Under the pieces are notes generated by a model that saw nothing but the letters and a program-made list of their open reading frames with translations, did not search any database and was not told the origin of the DNA. Positions 38,240 to 47,354 of a stretch of 64,000 bases of DNA are shown here, piece after piece. The stretch spans positions 62,001 through 126,000 of the forward strand of contig NZ_JAGEMK010000005.1 of assembly GCF_017565425.1 (NCBI RefSeq), in the 5' to 3' direction. Each line of letters opens with the position of its first letter. Position 1 is the first letter of the stretch. Source of the DNA: Actinotalea soli. GTDB lineage: Bacteria; Actinomycetota; Actinomycetes; Actinomycetales; Cellulomonadaceae. Made by a program: the position numbers and the translations under genes.

Positions 38240-39934
38240 TCACCGCGCACGCTCGACCCGGGCGACCTCCCAGACCGCCTCGTCGCGCTCGAGCACCTCG
38301 CCGTCCTCCCCGAAGACCAGGAAGCGGTCGAAGCCCCGGGCGAACCAGCGGTCGTGGGTCACCGCGACGACCGTCCCCTCGAAGCTCGCGAGCCCACGCT
38401 CGAGGGCCTCGGCCGAGTGCAGGTCGAGGTTGTCGGTGGGCTCGTCGAGGAGCAGCAGGGTCGCCCCCGAGAGCTCGAGCAGCAGGATCTGGAACCGGGC
38501 CTGCTGACCGCCCGAGAGGGTGTCGTACGTCTGCTCGGCGGCCGCGACCAGCTCGTAGCGGTCCAGGGCCTTGCTCGCCGGCTCGCGGCCGAGGCCGCTG
38601 CGGTCCCCCTCCCCCCGGTGGAGGATGTCCAGCAGCGTGCGACCGGCGAGCTCGGGGTGCGTGTCGTTCTGGGCGAACCAGCCCGGGCGGACCCGCGAGC
38701 CGAGCACCGCGCGACCGGTGTGCTGCACGGCCTGGTGCCCGCGGCGGTGGGCCTCGTCCAGGACCGGCGCGTGGTCCCGGCCCGGGTCGCTGCCGCCGGC
38801 CGCCAGGAGCCGCAGGAAGTGCGACTTGCCCGAGCCGTTCGCTCCGAGCACCGCGACCCGCTCGCCGAACCACAGCTCGGCGTCGAACGGGCGCATCAGC
38901 CCGGTGAGCTCGAGCGCCTCGACCACCACGGCCCGCTTGGCGGTGCGCCCGCCGACCAGACGCACCCGGACGTCCTGCTCCTTCGCCATGACCTGGGGCG
39001 GCCCGGCCTCCTCGAACTTGCGCAGACGGGTCTGGGCCGCCTGGTAGCGCGAGGCGAGCCCGTCGTTGAAGGCCGCCTTGTTCTTCAGGGCGCTCACCAG
39101 GTCCCGCAGTGCGGTGTGCTGCTCCTCCCACCGCCGGGTCATCTCCTCGAGACGGGCCTGGCGGTCCGCGCGGGCCTGGCCGAACGTCGAGAACCCTCCC
39201 CCGTGCACCCACAGGGTCGAGCCGGCCGGGGTCGGCTCGAGGCTCGCGACGTGCGTGGCGGTCCGGGCGAGGAGCTCGCGGTCGTGGCTGACGAACAGCA
39301 CGGTCTTGCCCGAGTCCACCAGGGCCCGCTCGAGCCACCGCTTGGCGGGGACGTCCAGGTAGTTGTCGGGCTCGTCGAGCAGCAGCACCTCGTCCGGTCC
39401 GCGCAGCAGCGCCTCGAGGACCAGCCGCTTCTGCTCGCCGCCCGAGAGCGTGCGCACCTCGCGGTGCTGAGCACGCTCGAAGGGCAGCGAGAGCACGGCA
39501 TCGGTCACGCGGTCCCAGCCGAGCTCGGCGTCGTACCCGCCGACGTCGGCCCAGTCCGCGAGGGCCTGGGCGTAGCGCATCTGCGCCGGGGTGTCGTCGA
39601 CCTCCATGATCGCCAGCTCGGCCGCCGCGAGCTCGACGGCTGCCTGCCGCACAGCCTCAGGGGACAACGAGGCCAGCAGGTCACGCACCGAGCGGTCGTC
39701 GTCGATGCGGCCCACGAACTGCCGCATGACGCCCATGCTCCCGGTCCGCGCGACGGCTCCCTGGTGGGGCTGCTCGTCGCCCGCGACCATGCGCACGAGG
39801 GTCGTCTTGCCCGCCCCGTTGGGCCCGACCAGGGCCACACGACTGCCCTGGCCCACGCGCAGGTCGACCCCGGCGAGCAGCGGACGGCCGTCGGGCAGGA
39901 CGTAGCCGACGCCGCTGATGTCGAGGTGTCCCAT
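38240..39934 (-). CDS. ABC-F family ATPase
   Basis: 564 residues, two ABC ATPase domains and no membrane segment, so a soluble ribosome-associated ABC-F protein. Walker A GPNGAGKTT (~40) and GANGSGKSHF (~370), signatures LSGGEQKRL and LSGGQQARF, Walker B LLDEPDNYLD and LLDEPTDNLD, joined by a charged ~80-residue linker (ADRQARLEEMTRRWEEQ). Members act as translation factors or antibiotic-protection proteins; which applies cannot be decided. ATG at 39934 with GGAG. Confidence 0.9.
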   Translation of the reverse strand: MGHLDISGVGYVLPDGRPLLAGVDLRVGQGSRVALVGPNGAGKTTLVRMVAGDEQPHQGAVARTGSMGVMRQFVGRIDDDRSVRDLLASLSPEAVRQAAVELAAAELAIMEVDDTPAQMRYAQALADWADVGGYDAELGWDRVTDAVLSLPFERAQHREVRTLSGGEQKRLVLEALLRGPDEVLLLDEPDNYLDVPAKRWLERALVDSGKTVLFVSHDRELLARTATHVASLEPTPAGSTLWVHGGGFSTFGQARADRQARLEEMTRRWEEQHTALRDLVSALKNKAAFNDGLASRYQAAQTRLRKFEEAGPPQVMAKEQDVRVRLVGGRTAKRAVVVEALELTGLMRPFDAELWFGERVAVLGANGSGKSHFLRLLAAGGSDPGRDHAPVLDEAHRRGHQAVQHTGRAVLGSRVRPGWFAQNDTHPELAGRTLLDILHRGEGDRSGLGREPASKALDRYELVAAAEQTYDTLSGGQQARFQILLLELSGATLLLLDEPTDNLDLHSAEALERGLASFEGTVVAVTHDRWFARGFDRFLVFGEDGEVLERDEAVWEVARVERAR

Positions 39935-40019
39935 GCCCGGAGTCTCCTCTGCCCGCGCCCGTCCCGTCCACGCGATACCCCCGGATGCGGTCCCCGCACG
40001 GCGGTGCGACGGTGGAGCC

Positions 40020-40451
40020 ATGAGCGAGAACTACGGCGACACCCCGGCCACCTCCCCCGACCCCGAGTCCGCCGCCGAGGGCGACACCGACCAGCTGCAG
40101 CAGGAGGACACCCTGCTCGACCGCGGGGTGGAGAACGTGCTCGACGAGGGCTACTCGCCGCCCGACCACCCGCCCAACCCCTACCGGCTCGAGACGGCCG
40201 AGGAGGAGCGCAAGGGAGACAGCCTGGACGACCGCCTCGACCAGGAGCAGCCCGAGGTGTGGGAGACGGTCGACGCGCCCGACGCCGGAGCGAGCGAGCC
40301 CGACCGGGCCGGGCGCCTCGCGGTGGACGAGAGCGAGCCCTCCGGAGCCTCGGCGGCGAGCCTCATGGCCCAGGACGTCGGGATCGACGGCGGGGCCGCG
40401 AGCGTCGAGGAGGCCGCCGTGCACGTGGTCGAGGACGAGTACCCCGTCTAG
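40020..40451 (+). CDS. DUF5709 family protein
   Basis: 143-residue very acidic, hydrophilic protein without cysteines or membrane segments. DTLLDRGVENVLDEGYSPPD followed by ETAEEERKGDSLDDRLDQEQPEV is the DUF5709 pattern seen across Actinobacteria. Function unknown. ATG at 40020 with GGTGGAG upstream; divergent from the ABC-F gene. Confidence 0.85.
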   Translation: MSENYGDTPATSPDPESAAEGDTDQLQQEDTLLDRGVENVLDEGYSPPDHPPNPYRLETAEEERKGDSLDDRLDQEQPEVWETVDAPDAGASEPDRAGRLAVDESEPSGASAASLMAQDVGIDGGAASVEEAAVHVVEDEYPV

Positions 40452-40492
40452 GGACCGCCCGACGCGGTGTCGACCGGGCTCCCCCGGGGCGG

Positions 40493-41206
40493 CTAGCCCT
40501 CCTCGACCAGTGCCCGGGCCACGACGCTCAACGGTGTCGAGGTCTCGCGCGAGCGGCGCCGCAGCTCGACGAACGCCTCGGCCACCGTGATGCCCTCGCG
40601 CTCCGCGAGCCGGCCCTTGGCCTGCTCGAGGACGATCCGCGAGTGCAGGGCGCCCTGGAGCTGGGTCGTGAGGCTCTCGGCGCGGTCGAGCACCCGGTGC
40701 TGGATGATGCCGACGGTCGCGACGTCAGCCATGGCCCGGGCGACGGCGACGTCCTCGGCAGCCAGGCCGTCGGTGCCGGTGCGGAAGAGGTTCAGGGCCC
40801 CCACCGTCTGCCCCTGCAGCCGCAGCGGGATGCCGTAGGCCTGCCGGACCCCGATGGCACGTGCCCCGGCCACCCACTGGGGCCACTCCTGCTCGACGGC
40901 GGCGAGGTCCTCCACCACGACGACGTCGTCCTGGTCCATCGCGGCCAGGCACGGCCCCTGCCCCGACTGGACCTGGACGAGCTCGAGGAGCTCAGCCTGG
41001 TGGGTGCTCGCGGCGAGCACCTTGGGGGTCGACCCCGGGTCGAGGAGGAGCAGACCGGCCGCCCAGACGTCCAGGAGGTCCACGGCGCGGTCGACCAGTC
41101 GCTGGGCGAGGTCGGAGACCTCGTACGGCCCGACGAGGGTCGAGGCGAGCTCGACGAAGACCCCGGCCAGGGTCACCCGGTCGGCGCTGCGGCGGACGTC
41201 GGTCAT
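40493..41206 (-). CDS. GAF-ANTAR domain regulator
   Basis: 237 residues: GAF sensory domain (~12-165; [21 protein letters not shown]) and a C-terminal ANTAR RNA-binding three-helix domain ([31 protein letters not shown]). ANTAR proteins prevent transcription termination by binding paired hexaloop hairpins in target leaders. ATG at 41206 overlaps the truA stop (ATGA), so it is co-translated with a tRNA modification gene; targets unknown. Confidence 0.9.
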   Translation of the reverse strand: MTDVRRSADRVTLAGVFVELASTLVGPYEVSDLAQRLVDRAVDLLDVWAAGLLLLDPGSTPKVLAASTHQAELLELVQVQSGQGPCLAAMDQDDVVVVEDLAAVEQEWPQWVAGARAIGVRQAYGIPLRLQGQTVGALNLFRTGTDGLAAEDVAVARAMADVATVGIIQHRVLDRAESLTTQLQGALHSRIVLEQAKGRLAEREGITVAEAFVELRRRSRETSTPLSVVARALVEEG

Positions 41207-42180
41207 GTCATCTCCTGACTGGCCCCGGTCCTCGGTGCCCGGGCCTCCTCGGTACGGCGGGCCCGCGTCGTCGTCGCACGTGACGCGAGCCCTGAGTCCG
41301 GAGGGTACTCGACCCCCTCGAGGGTCAGACCGGCCGCCGGGGCGACGAGCACCCCGCGGCGACCGTTCGTCAGGAGCTCGGCGGGCCAGCCCTCGGAGCG
41401 ACGCCCCTCACCCACGGCCAGCAGCGCCCCGACCAGGGAACGCACCATCGAGTGGCAGAAGGCGTCGGCCGTGACGCCCAGCACCACCAGGCCGGCGTCT
41501 GCCCCCGCGCGCGGCCGCCGGACCTCGAGCCCCTCGAGGGTCCGGATCGTCGTCGCCCCGGGGCGGGGGCGGCAGAAGGCCGCAAAGTCGTGCTGCCCGA
41601 CCAGGGGCTGGGCGGCGCGGTCCATCGCCGCCTCGTCGAGCGGCAGCCGGTGCCTCAGGACGTGGTCACGGCGCAGCGGGTCCACCGCCCGCGGGTCGTC
41701 GGCCAGGCGGTACGCGTAGCGCCGGCGCAGGGCCGAGAACCTCGCGTCGAAACCTGCCGGGGCCCGGTCGGCGCGGTGCACCACGACGTCGGGAGGGAGC
41801 ACCCCGGCGAGGCGCCGCGTGAGGGCGACCCCCGGCGGCGCGGTCTGGCGGCCGCGCACGGCGAACCAGGTCTCGGACTCGAGGTCCAGGTGCGCGACCT
41901 GGCCCCGGGCGTGCACCCCGGCGTCGGTGCGCCCGGCGACCGTGAGCCGCGGCTCGACGCACCGCAGCACGGTGCCCAGGGCCGCCTCGAGGGTGCCCTG
42001 GACCGTGCGCAGGGAGGGCTGGCTCGCCCACCCGGCGAAGCGGGTGCCGTCGTAGGAGAGGTCGAGGCGCACCCGCACCAGCCCGTCCTCGGGGACCGGT
42101 GGGGCCGCTGCGGTCGCTGTGCCCTCAGGTGCCGGGGTGGCCTGGACCGGGGCCGGCGGTGCTGGGTCTGCTGGGCTCAC
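41203..42180 (-). CDS. truA: tRNA pseudouridine(38-40) synthase TruA
   Basis: Makes pseudouridine 38-40 in the tRNA anticodon arm. 325 residues with the catalytic Asp in [31 protein letters not shown] near the start, and [13 protein letters not shown]-type [11 protein letters not shown] at 42180 has GAGGA 7 nt upstream; this gives an Ala/Pro-rich N-terminal ~35 residues. In many Actinobacteria truA follows rplQ; here it is separated by two genes. Confidence 0.93.
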   Translation of the reverse strand: MSPADPAPPAPVQATPAPEGTATAAAPPVPEDGLVRVRLDLSYDGTRFAGWASQPSLRTVQGTLEAALGTVLRCVEPRLTVAGRTDAGVHARGQVAHLDLESETWFAVRGRQTAPPGVALTRRLAGVLPPDVVVHRADRAPAGFDARFSALRRRYAYRLADDPRAVDPLRRDHVLRHRLPLDEAAMDRAAQPLVGQHDFAAFCRPRPGATTIRTLEGLEVRRPRAGADAGLVVLGVTADAFCHSMVRSLVGALLAVGEGRRSEGWPAELLTNGRRGVLVAPAAGLTLEGVEYPPDSGLASRATTTRARRTEEARAPRTGASQEMT

Positions 42181-42271
42181 GGCGCGGTCCTCGTGGTCAC
42201 GGGTCAACGCTACCCACCGTGCGGCACCCGTCGGGACGCCCCTGCCGCCCCGCAGGTCCGCACCGGCGTCG

Positions 42272-42277
42272 TACGCT
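42272..42277 (+). promoter_or_regulatory. -10 box of the ROK kinase gene (leaderless)
   Basis: TACGCT, then 6 nt, then the ATG at 42284; no SD. Confidence 0.45.
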
Positions 42278-42283
42278 CGGCCC

Positions 42284-43078
42284 ATGACCGACCCGGCCCC
42301 GGCCACGCCGCGTACCCTCGCGGTCGACTGCGGGGGCGGCGGGATCAAGGCCTCGGTGCTCGACGCGGCCGGCACCCTGCACGTCCCCGCCGTGCGGGTG
42401 CCCACCCCGTACCCCCTGCCTCCCGAGCGCCTGGTCGAGACGGTGCTCGCGATCGCAGGGGACCTGCCCGCCGCACAACGGGCGACGATCGGCATGCCCG
42501 GGATGATCCGGCACGGCGTGGTCATCGCGACCCCGCACTACGTGACGCGGGCCGGTCCGCGCACCCGCGTCGACCCCGGGCTCGTGGACGCCTGGTCGGG
42601 GCACGACGTCGCGGCCGCGATGGGCTCCGCCCTCGGGCTGCCCACCCTGGTGCTCAACGACGCCGAGGTGCACGGTGCCGGCGTCGTCTCCGGCGCAGGG
42701 GTCGAGCTGGTCCTGACGCTGGGCACCGGTCTGGGATCCGCGCTGTTCGACGGCGGACGCCTCGCCCCGCACCTCGAGCTGTCCCACGCCCCGGTCCGCC
42801 GCGGCGTGACCTACGACGGCTACCTCGGCGAGCACGAACGACGTCGGCTCGGTGACGGGTCGTGGTCCCGGCGGGTGCGGCGTGCCGTCGAGGGCCTGCG
42901 CCCGGTGGTCCGCTGGGACCGCCTCTACCTGGGCGGGGGCAACGGGCGGCGGATCACCCCCACCGTGCTCGCAGCCCTCGGAGACGACGTGGTGGTGGTG
43001 CCCAACTCCGCGGGGATCGTCGGCGGGGTCCGCGCGTGGTCGCTGCCCGGCATCCGCACGGACGACGCCTCGGCCTAG
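42284..43078 (+). CDS. ROK-family sugar kinase, polyphosphate glucokinase-like
   Basis: 264 residues of the PPGK type: phosphate-1 loop [26 protein letters not shown] with the catalytic Asp region, [15 protein letters not shown], and LELSHAPV in place of the ExGH/LELGHHP motif. It lacks the CXCGXXGC zinc motif, as PPGKs do. It probably phosphorylates glucose with polyphosphate or ATP. Ends with overlapping TAG stops (CTAG) shared with the convergent hydrolase. Confidence 0.83.
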   Translation: MTDPAPATPRTLAVDCGGGGIKASVLDAAGTLHVPAVRVPTPYPLPPERLVETVLAIAGDLPAAQRATIGMPGMIRHGVVIATPHYVTRAGPRTRVDPGLVDAWSGHDVAAAMGSALGLPTLVLNDAEVHGAGVVSGAGVELVLTLGTGLGSALFDGGRLAPHLELSHAPVRRGVTYDGYLGEHERRRLGDGSWSRRVRRAVEGLRPVVRWDRLYLGGGNGRRITPTVLAALGDDVVVVPNSAGIVGGVRAWSLPGIRTDDASA

Positions 43079-43830
43079 GCGTGCCGGGCCTCGTGGCCCT
43101 CCCTGGCCCGCTCGAGCTCGTCGAGCTCGTCGAGGGCCTCGAGCAGGACGCGGGTGAAGCCCACGGGCCGGACGACGTTGACCAGGTGGGTGGCCCCCCG
43201 CACCGTGACCAGCCGCCCGTCCGGGCAGGAGTCGACCAGCCGTCGCTCCTGGGTACGGAAGTGGTCCCACCTGCCGTTCACGACCCAGACCGGGCACCGC
43301 GTGCGGGCGAGGTCCTCGAGGAGCCGGACCTCGCGGATGGTCCGCAGGAGGTCGACCATCACGTCGAGCGCGAAGCCGCCCTCAGCCAGCGCTGCGGCGC
43401 CCTCCTCGGGCAGCGCCCGCTCGACCAGGGTGCGGTTGAGCCACGCGCCGCGGTCCGGCAGGCGCGCGATCCCCCGGGCCAGCCGTAGCCAGGCGCCCGT
43501 CAGCCACGTGTCGGGGTCCGTGCTGCAGCCGGCGGCGACGAGCCCGGCGACCCGGTCACGGTGGCGGGCCGCGTAGGCGATGCCGAGGTAGCCCCCCAGG
43601 GAGAGCCCGACCAGCACCGCCCTGCCCCCCACCTGCTCGACGGCCTCGTCGATCGCGTCCAGACCGCGTCTGACGTCGAACCGTTCCTCGAGGCGACGGC
43701 CGTGACCCGGGAGGTCGATGGCCAGATGGGGCCGTCCGAGGCGGGTGAGGGCGTCGACCTGCGGGCGCCACATGGTCCGGGAGACCCGTGCCCCGTGGAC
43801 GAGGACCACGGGCAGGGGGGATGAGGGCAC
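43075..43830 (-). CDS. Alpha/beta hydrolase
   Basis: 251 residues: oxyanion VVLVHGARVSRTMW, nucleophile elbow LVGLSLGGYLG (Ser), acid WVVNGRWDHFRTQ and the His in VRGATHLVNVVRP. No lipid- or substrate-specific feature. GTG at 43830 with TAGCGT 6 nt upstream and no SD. Confidence 0.88.
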   Translation of the reverse strand: MPSSPLPVVLVHGARVSRTMWRPQVDALTRLGRPHLAIDLPGHGRRLEERFDVRRGLDAIDEAVEQVGGRAVLVGLSLGGYLGIAYAARHRDRVAGLVAAGCSTDPDTWLTGAWLRLARGIARLPDRGAWLNRTLVERALPEEGAAALAEGGFALDVMVDLLRTIREVRLLEDLARTRCPVWVVNGRWDHFRTQERRLVDSCPDGRLVTVRGATHLVNVVRPVGFTRVLLEALDELDELERAREGHEARHA

Positions 43831-43836
43831 TCCCGC

Positions 43837-43842
43837 ACGCTA
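43837..43842 (-). promoter_or_regulatory. -10 box of the alpha/beta hydrolase gene (leaderless)
   Basis: TAGCGT on the minus strand, 6 nt (GCGGGA) before the GTG at 43830. Confidence 0.45.
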
Positions 43843-43860
43843 CCGAAGCGCGGAGGACGC

Positions 43861-43895
43861 CGCAGGGCCCGGACCGTGACGGTCCGGGCCCTGCG
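43861..43895 (-). terminator. Terminator of the alpha operon
   Basis: Perfect 15-bp stem (43861-43875 with 43881-43895, CGCAGGGCCCGGACC), 5-nt loop, 27 nt after the rplQ stop. Confidence 0.85.
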
Positions 43896-43922
43896 GTGCC
43901 GGCGTGCCGGGGTGACCTGGGA

Positions 43923-44483
43923 TCAGGCCTTGTCGGTCTCCGCAGCCTCGGTCGACTCCTCGGCCGGGGCCTCGGTGGTCTCCTCGGTGGCGGTCTCCTC
44001 GACGGGGGTCTCCTCAGCGGGAGTCTCCTCGGCCGTGGGCTCGTCCTCGACCGGCTCGGCGGTCTTCGCCGCGGACTTCTTGGTGGCCTTCTCGGCCTCG
44101 CGCACGGTCGCCTGCTTGGCGCTGACGGGCTCCATCACGAGCTCGATGACGGCCATGGGGGCGTTGTCGCCCTTGCGGTTCCCGACCTTCGTGATGCGCG
44201 TGTAGCCACCCTGACGCTCGGCCATGGCCGGGGCGATCTCGGTGAACAGCTCGTGCACGACCTCCTTGGAGCGCACGGTCGCGAGCACCCGGCGGCGCGA
44301 GGCGAGGTCGCCACGCTTGGCGAAGGTGATGAGGCGCTCGGCCAGCGGGCGCAGCCGCTTGGCCTTGGTCTCCGTGGTGGTGATGCGGCGGTGCTCGAAC
44401 AGGCTCGTCGCCAGGTTGGCGAGGATGTGCCGCTCGTGCGCCGGGCCACCGCCGAGCCGCGGACCCTTGGTGGGCGTAGGCAT
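43923..44483 (-). CDS. rplQ: 50S ribosomal protein L17 with acidic C-terminal extension
   Basis: 186 residues. Core [20 protein letters not shown] to ~118 ([13 protein letters not shown]); the last ~66 residues are a low-complexity Glu/Thr/Ala/Pro tail with repeated EET(P/A) units. The core alone is normal length. Last gene of the alpha operon, followed by a strong hairpin. Confidence 0.97.
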   Translation of the reverse strand: MPTPTKGPRLGGGPAHERHILANLATSLFEHRRITTTETKAKRLRPLAERLITFAKRGDLASRRRVLATVRSKEVVHELFTEIAPAMAERQGGYTRITKVGNRKGDNAPMAVIELVMEPVSAKQATVREAEKATKKSAAKTAEPVEDEPTAEETPAEETPVEETATEETTEAPAEESTEAAETDKA

Positions 44484-44550
44484 GGTCTGTACTCCTCAGT
44501 TCTCGAAGATCTGCGGGCCGCTCGGTCTCACCGGACGGCCCTGCACGGGG

Positions 44551-45555
44551 TCAGGACGGCTCGTCCTCGGTGTACTCGCTGTCGTCGTAGTACGCCGCGG
44601 CGGTGGGGTCGAAGTCGATCGGGCTGTCCTTGAGGGACAGTCCGAGACCCTGGAGCTTCTCCTTGACCTCGGTGATCGACTTCGCACCGAAGTTGCGGAT
44701 GTCCAGCAGGTCCGCCTCGCTGCGGGCCACGAGCTCGCCCACGGCGTGGATGCCCTCGCGCTTGAGGCAGTTGTACGAACGGATCGTGAGCTGGAGCTCC
44801 TCGATCGGCAGGGCCAGGTCGGCCGCGAGCGCGGCGTCCGTCGGCGACGGGCCGATCTCGATGCCCTCGGCCTCGACGTTGAGCTCACGGGCCAGGCCGA
44901 AGAGCTCGACGAGCGTCTTGCCGGCCGAGGCCAGCGCGTCGCGGGGCGAGATGGCCGACTTGGTCTCGACGTCGACGATCAGCTTGTCGAAGTCCGTGCG
45001 CTGCTCGACACGGGTCGCCTCGACCTTGTAGGTCACCTTGAGCACGGGCGAGTAGATCGAGTCGACCGGGATGCGGCCGATCTCGGAGTCGTAGGCCTTG
45101 TTCTGCGAGGCCGAGACGTAGCCGCGACCGCGCTCGACCGTGAGCTCGATCTCGAGCTTGCCCTTGCCGTTGAGGGTGGCGATGTGCAGGTTCGGGTTGT
45201 GGATCTCGACGCCGGTGGGCGGGGTGATGTCCGCGGCGGTGACCGTCCCGGGGCCCTGCTTGCGCAGGTACATCACGACGGGCTCGTCGTTCTCCGAGGA
45301 GACGACGAGCTCCTTGATGTTCAGGATGACCTCGGTGACGTCCTCCTTGGCACCGGTCACGGTGCTGAACTCGTGCAGCACGCCGTCGATGCGGATCGAG
45401 GTGACCGCGGCCCCCGGGATCGAGGACAGGAGGGTGCGGCGCAGGGAGTTGCCGAGGGTGTAGCCGAAGCCAGGCTCGAGCGGCTCGATGACGAACCGCG
45501 AACGGCTGTCGGTGAGGACCTCTTCGGTCAGGGTGGGGCGCTGTGCGATGAGCAC
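44551..45555 (-). CDS. rpoA: RNA polymerase alpha subunit
   Basis: 334 residues: N-terminal assembly domain ([37 protein letters not shown]) and alpha-CTD (LELSVRSYNCLK-type [35 protein letters not shown]) joined by a short linker; acidic tail. GTG at 45555 ([13 protein letters not shown]). Confidence 0.98.
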   Translation of the reverse strand: MLIAQRPTLTEEVLTDSRSRFVIEPLEPGFGYTLGNSLRRTLLSSIPGAAVTSIRIDGVLHEFSTVTGAKEDVTEVILNIKELVVSSENDEPVVMYLRKQGPGTVTAADITPPTGVEIHNPNLHIATLNGKGKLEIELTVERGRGYVSASQNKAYDSEIGRIPVDSIYSPVLKVTYKVEATRVEQRTDFDKLIVDVETKSAISPRDALASAGKTLVELFGLARELNVEAEGIEIGPSPTDAALAADLALPIEELQLTIRSYNCLKREGIHAVGELVARSEADLLDIRNFGAKSITEVKEKLQGLGLSLKDSPIDFDPTAAAYYDDSEYTEDEPS

Positions 45556-45679
45556 GGTGGTGTTCCTCTCAGTGTGCGTCCGCCATATGACGCATCACGC
45601 TGTGCGGCCTGCTGGATCTCGGTCCACCCGGCAGGGTCGAGATGAGGGGTCTGCGGGAGCCGGGCTCACCAGCAGACCT

Positions 45680-45720
45680 GCTCAGGGCCGGACGAGGGGT
45701 GCCCTCGTCCGGCCCTGAGC
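45680..45720 (-). terminator. Strong hairpin between rpsK and rpoA
   Basis: Perfect 18-bp stem (45680-45697 with 45703-45720, GCTCAGGGCCGGACGAGG) with a 5-nt loop, 4 nt after the rpsK stop. It is as good as the terminal hairpins in this window, so it likely terminates or attenuates transcription at the place where rpsD sits in many bacteria. A separate rpoA promoter in 45556-45679 is expected but not clear. Confidence 0.75.
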
Positions 45721-45724
45721 CACG

Positions 45725-46126
45725 TCAGACGCGACGGCGCTTGGGCGGACGGCAGCCGTTGTGCGCCTGGGGCGTCACGTCCTGGATCGAGCCGACCTCG
45801 AGGCCGGCCGCGGTGAGCGAGCGGATCGCGGTCTCACGGCCCGAGCCGGGGCCCTTGACGAAGACGTCGACCTTCTTCATGCCGTGCTCCTGCGCGCGGC
45901 GCGCGGCGGCCTCGGCGGCGAGCTGGGCGGCGAAGGGCGTCGACTTGCGCGAGCCCTTGAAGCCGACCTGGCCCGAGGAGGCCCACGCGATCACGGCCCC
46001 GGCAGGGTCGGTGATCGAGACGATCGTGTTGTTGAACGTGCTCTTGATGTGGGCCTGGCCCACGGCGATGTTCTTCTTCTCCTTGCGACGCGGCTTGCGC
46101 GACGCGGTGCGGGTCTTGGGAGGCAT
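45725..46126 (-). CDS. rpsK: 30S ribosomal protein S11
   Basis: 133 residues: [39 protein letters not shown], and [17 protein letters not shown] at the end. No rpsD follows. Confidence 0.98.
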   Translation of the reverse strand: MPPKTRTASRKPRRKEKKNIAVGQAHIKSTFNNTIVSITDPAGAVIAWASSGQVGFKGSRKSTPFAAQLAAEAAARRAQEHGMKKVDVFVKGPGSGRETAIRSLTAAGLEVGSIQDVTPQAHNGCRPPKRRRV

Positions 46127-46206
46127 AGCGGTTCTTCTCCTGGTCTGAGGTCGTCGGACCGTCCGGGTGCACGGCGAGCCGTGCTGTCCACGCAGACGGA
46201 CTGCTA

Positions 46207-46584
46207 CTACTTGCGGGCCTTCTTCTTGCCGGCCACGGTGCGCTTGGGGCCCTTGCGGGTACGCGCGTTGGTCTTGGTCCGCTGACCACGGACGGGCAGC
46301 CCGCGGCGGTGCCGGATGCCCTCGTAGCTGCCGATCTCGACCTTGCGGCGGATGTCCGCGGCGACCTCACGGCGGAGGTCACCCTCGAGCTTGAAGTTGC
46401 CCTCGAGGTGGTCGCGGAGGGCGACCAGCTCGGCGTCACCGAGGTCCTTGACGCGAAGGTCGGGGCTGATCCCCGTGGCGGCCAGCGTCTGCTGGGCGCG
46501 GGTACGGCCGACGCCGTAGATGTAGGTGAGCGCTACCTCGAGCCGCTTGTCGCGGGGGAGGTCGACGCCGACGAGACGTGCCAT
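46207..46584 (-). CDS. rpsM: 30S ribosomal protein S13
   Basis: 125 residues from [52 protein letters not shown] and a basic tail. The 198-nt gap to rpmJ shows only GC-rich sequence with a short CCCGCC/GGCGGG dyad. Confidence 0.98.
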   Translation of the reverse strand: MARLVGVDLPRDKRLEVALTYIYGVGRTRAQQTLAATGISPDLRVKDLGDAELVALRDHLEGNFKLEGDLRREVAADIRRKVEIGSYEGIRHRRGLPVRGQRTKTNARTRKGPKRTVAGKKKARK

Positions 46585-46782
46585 GTGCCAGGTGCTCCTG
46601 TACTACGTCGGAGGTCTTCCGCACGGTCTTCCCGCTGGTGCGGGCCCCGGCCTCCGACCGGGGGTTGCCTCACGCCTGAGGGCGATGAGCGCTGACCGTG
46701 CGCTGATGACTGCCCGCCGAGGCGGGCCGTCGGGTCGATCTGTCGACCTGGTGCACCCCGGGGTGAGCCGGGACGCCGGGGC

Positions 46783-46896
46783 TCAGCCCTGGCGCTGCTT
46801 GTGCCGCAGGTTGTCGCAGATGACCATCACGCGACCGTGCCGGCGGATCACCTTGCACTTGTCGCAGATCTTCTTGACGCTGGGCTTGACCTTCAT
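46783..46896 (-). CDS. rpmJ: 50S ribosomal protein L36
   Basis: 37 residues beginning [19 protein letters not shown]. The zinc ligands C11, C14, C27 and H32 are present, so this is the zinc-containing (C+) form rather than a zinc-independent paralogue. Short gene read directly from the sequence. Confidence 0.97.
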   Translation of the reverse strand: MKVKPSVKKICDKCKVIRRHGRVMVICDNLRHKQRQG

Positions 46897-46977
46897 TGCT
46901 CGTTCCTCCGCCGCCGCACGCGCACTAGCGTGCGACGGGCGACAGTGTCGTCGGGGCGCCCGGAGGGCGCCGGCGGA

Positions 46978-47199
46978 CTACTTGTAGCGGTAGACGATCC
47001 GGCCACGGGACAGGTCGTACGGGCTCAGCTCAACAACCACCCGGTCCTCGGGGAGGATCCGGATGTAGTGCTGACGCATCTTGCCCGAGATGTGGGCGAG
47101 CACCCTGTGGCCGTTCGCCAGCTCCACGCGAAACATCGCGTTCGGCAGGGCCTCGACCACGCTGCCCTCGATCTCGATGACACCGTCCTTCTTCGCCAT
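46978..47199 (-). CDS. infA: Translation initiation factor IF-1
   Basis: 73 residues, [20 protein letters not shown] to IVYRYK, the usual length of this OB-fold factor. ATG at 47199 has GGAGG 4-5 nt upstream. Normally just downstream of map; here ~9.8 kb away because of the inserted regulator and surface-protein genes. Confidence 0.98.
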   Translation of the reverse strand: MAKKDGVIEIEGSVVEALPNAMFRVELANGHRVLAHISGKMRQHYIRILPEDRVVVELSPYDLSRGRIVYRYK

Positions 47200-47334
47200 A
47201 TCCTCCGCTAACTCTCTGGGACTCCTGCAGGACCGCGCCGCGGACGACCGGCCGGAGCCGTTCGACGAGACGTGGGGTGACGTGTGCTGCACCGGACGGA
47301 CCGGACATGACCGAAGTCGCACACCCAACGGACC

Positions 47335-47340
47335 ATCCTA
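47335..47340 (-). promoter_or_regulatory. Candidate -10 box of infA operon
   Basis: TAGGAT on the minus strand, 15-20 nt after the surface-protein stop, with a weak TTCCGA 17 nt upstream inside its last codons. It would give infA its own ~125-nt leader. No terminator hairpin was seen between the surface-protein gene and this box. Confidence 0.4.
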
Positions 47341-47354
47341 CGCCATCCTCAGCC

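Noticed and set aside
38021-41218. A 1065-codon + strand frame opposite the ABC-F gene
   Set aside because: Shadow frame that also runs through the confidently called DUF5709 gene in another frame.
46720-46736. Hairpin between rpsM and rpmJ
   Set aside because: Six-bp CCGC-rich dyad only; expected by chance at this GC content.
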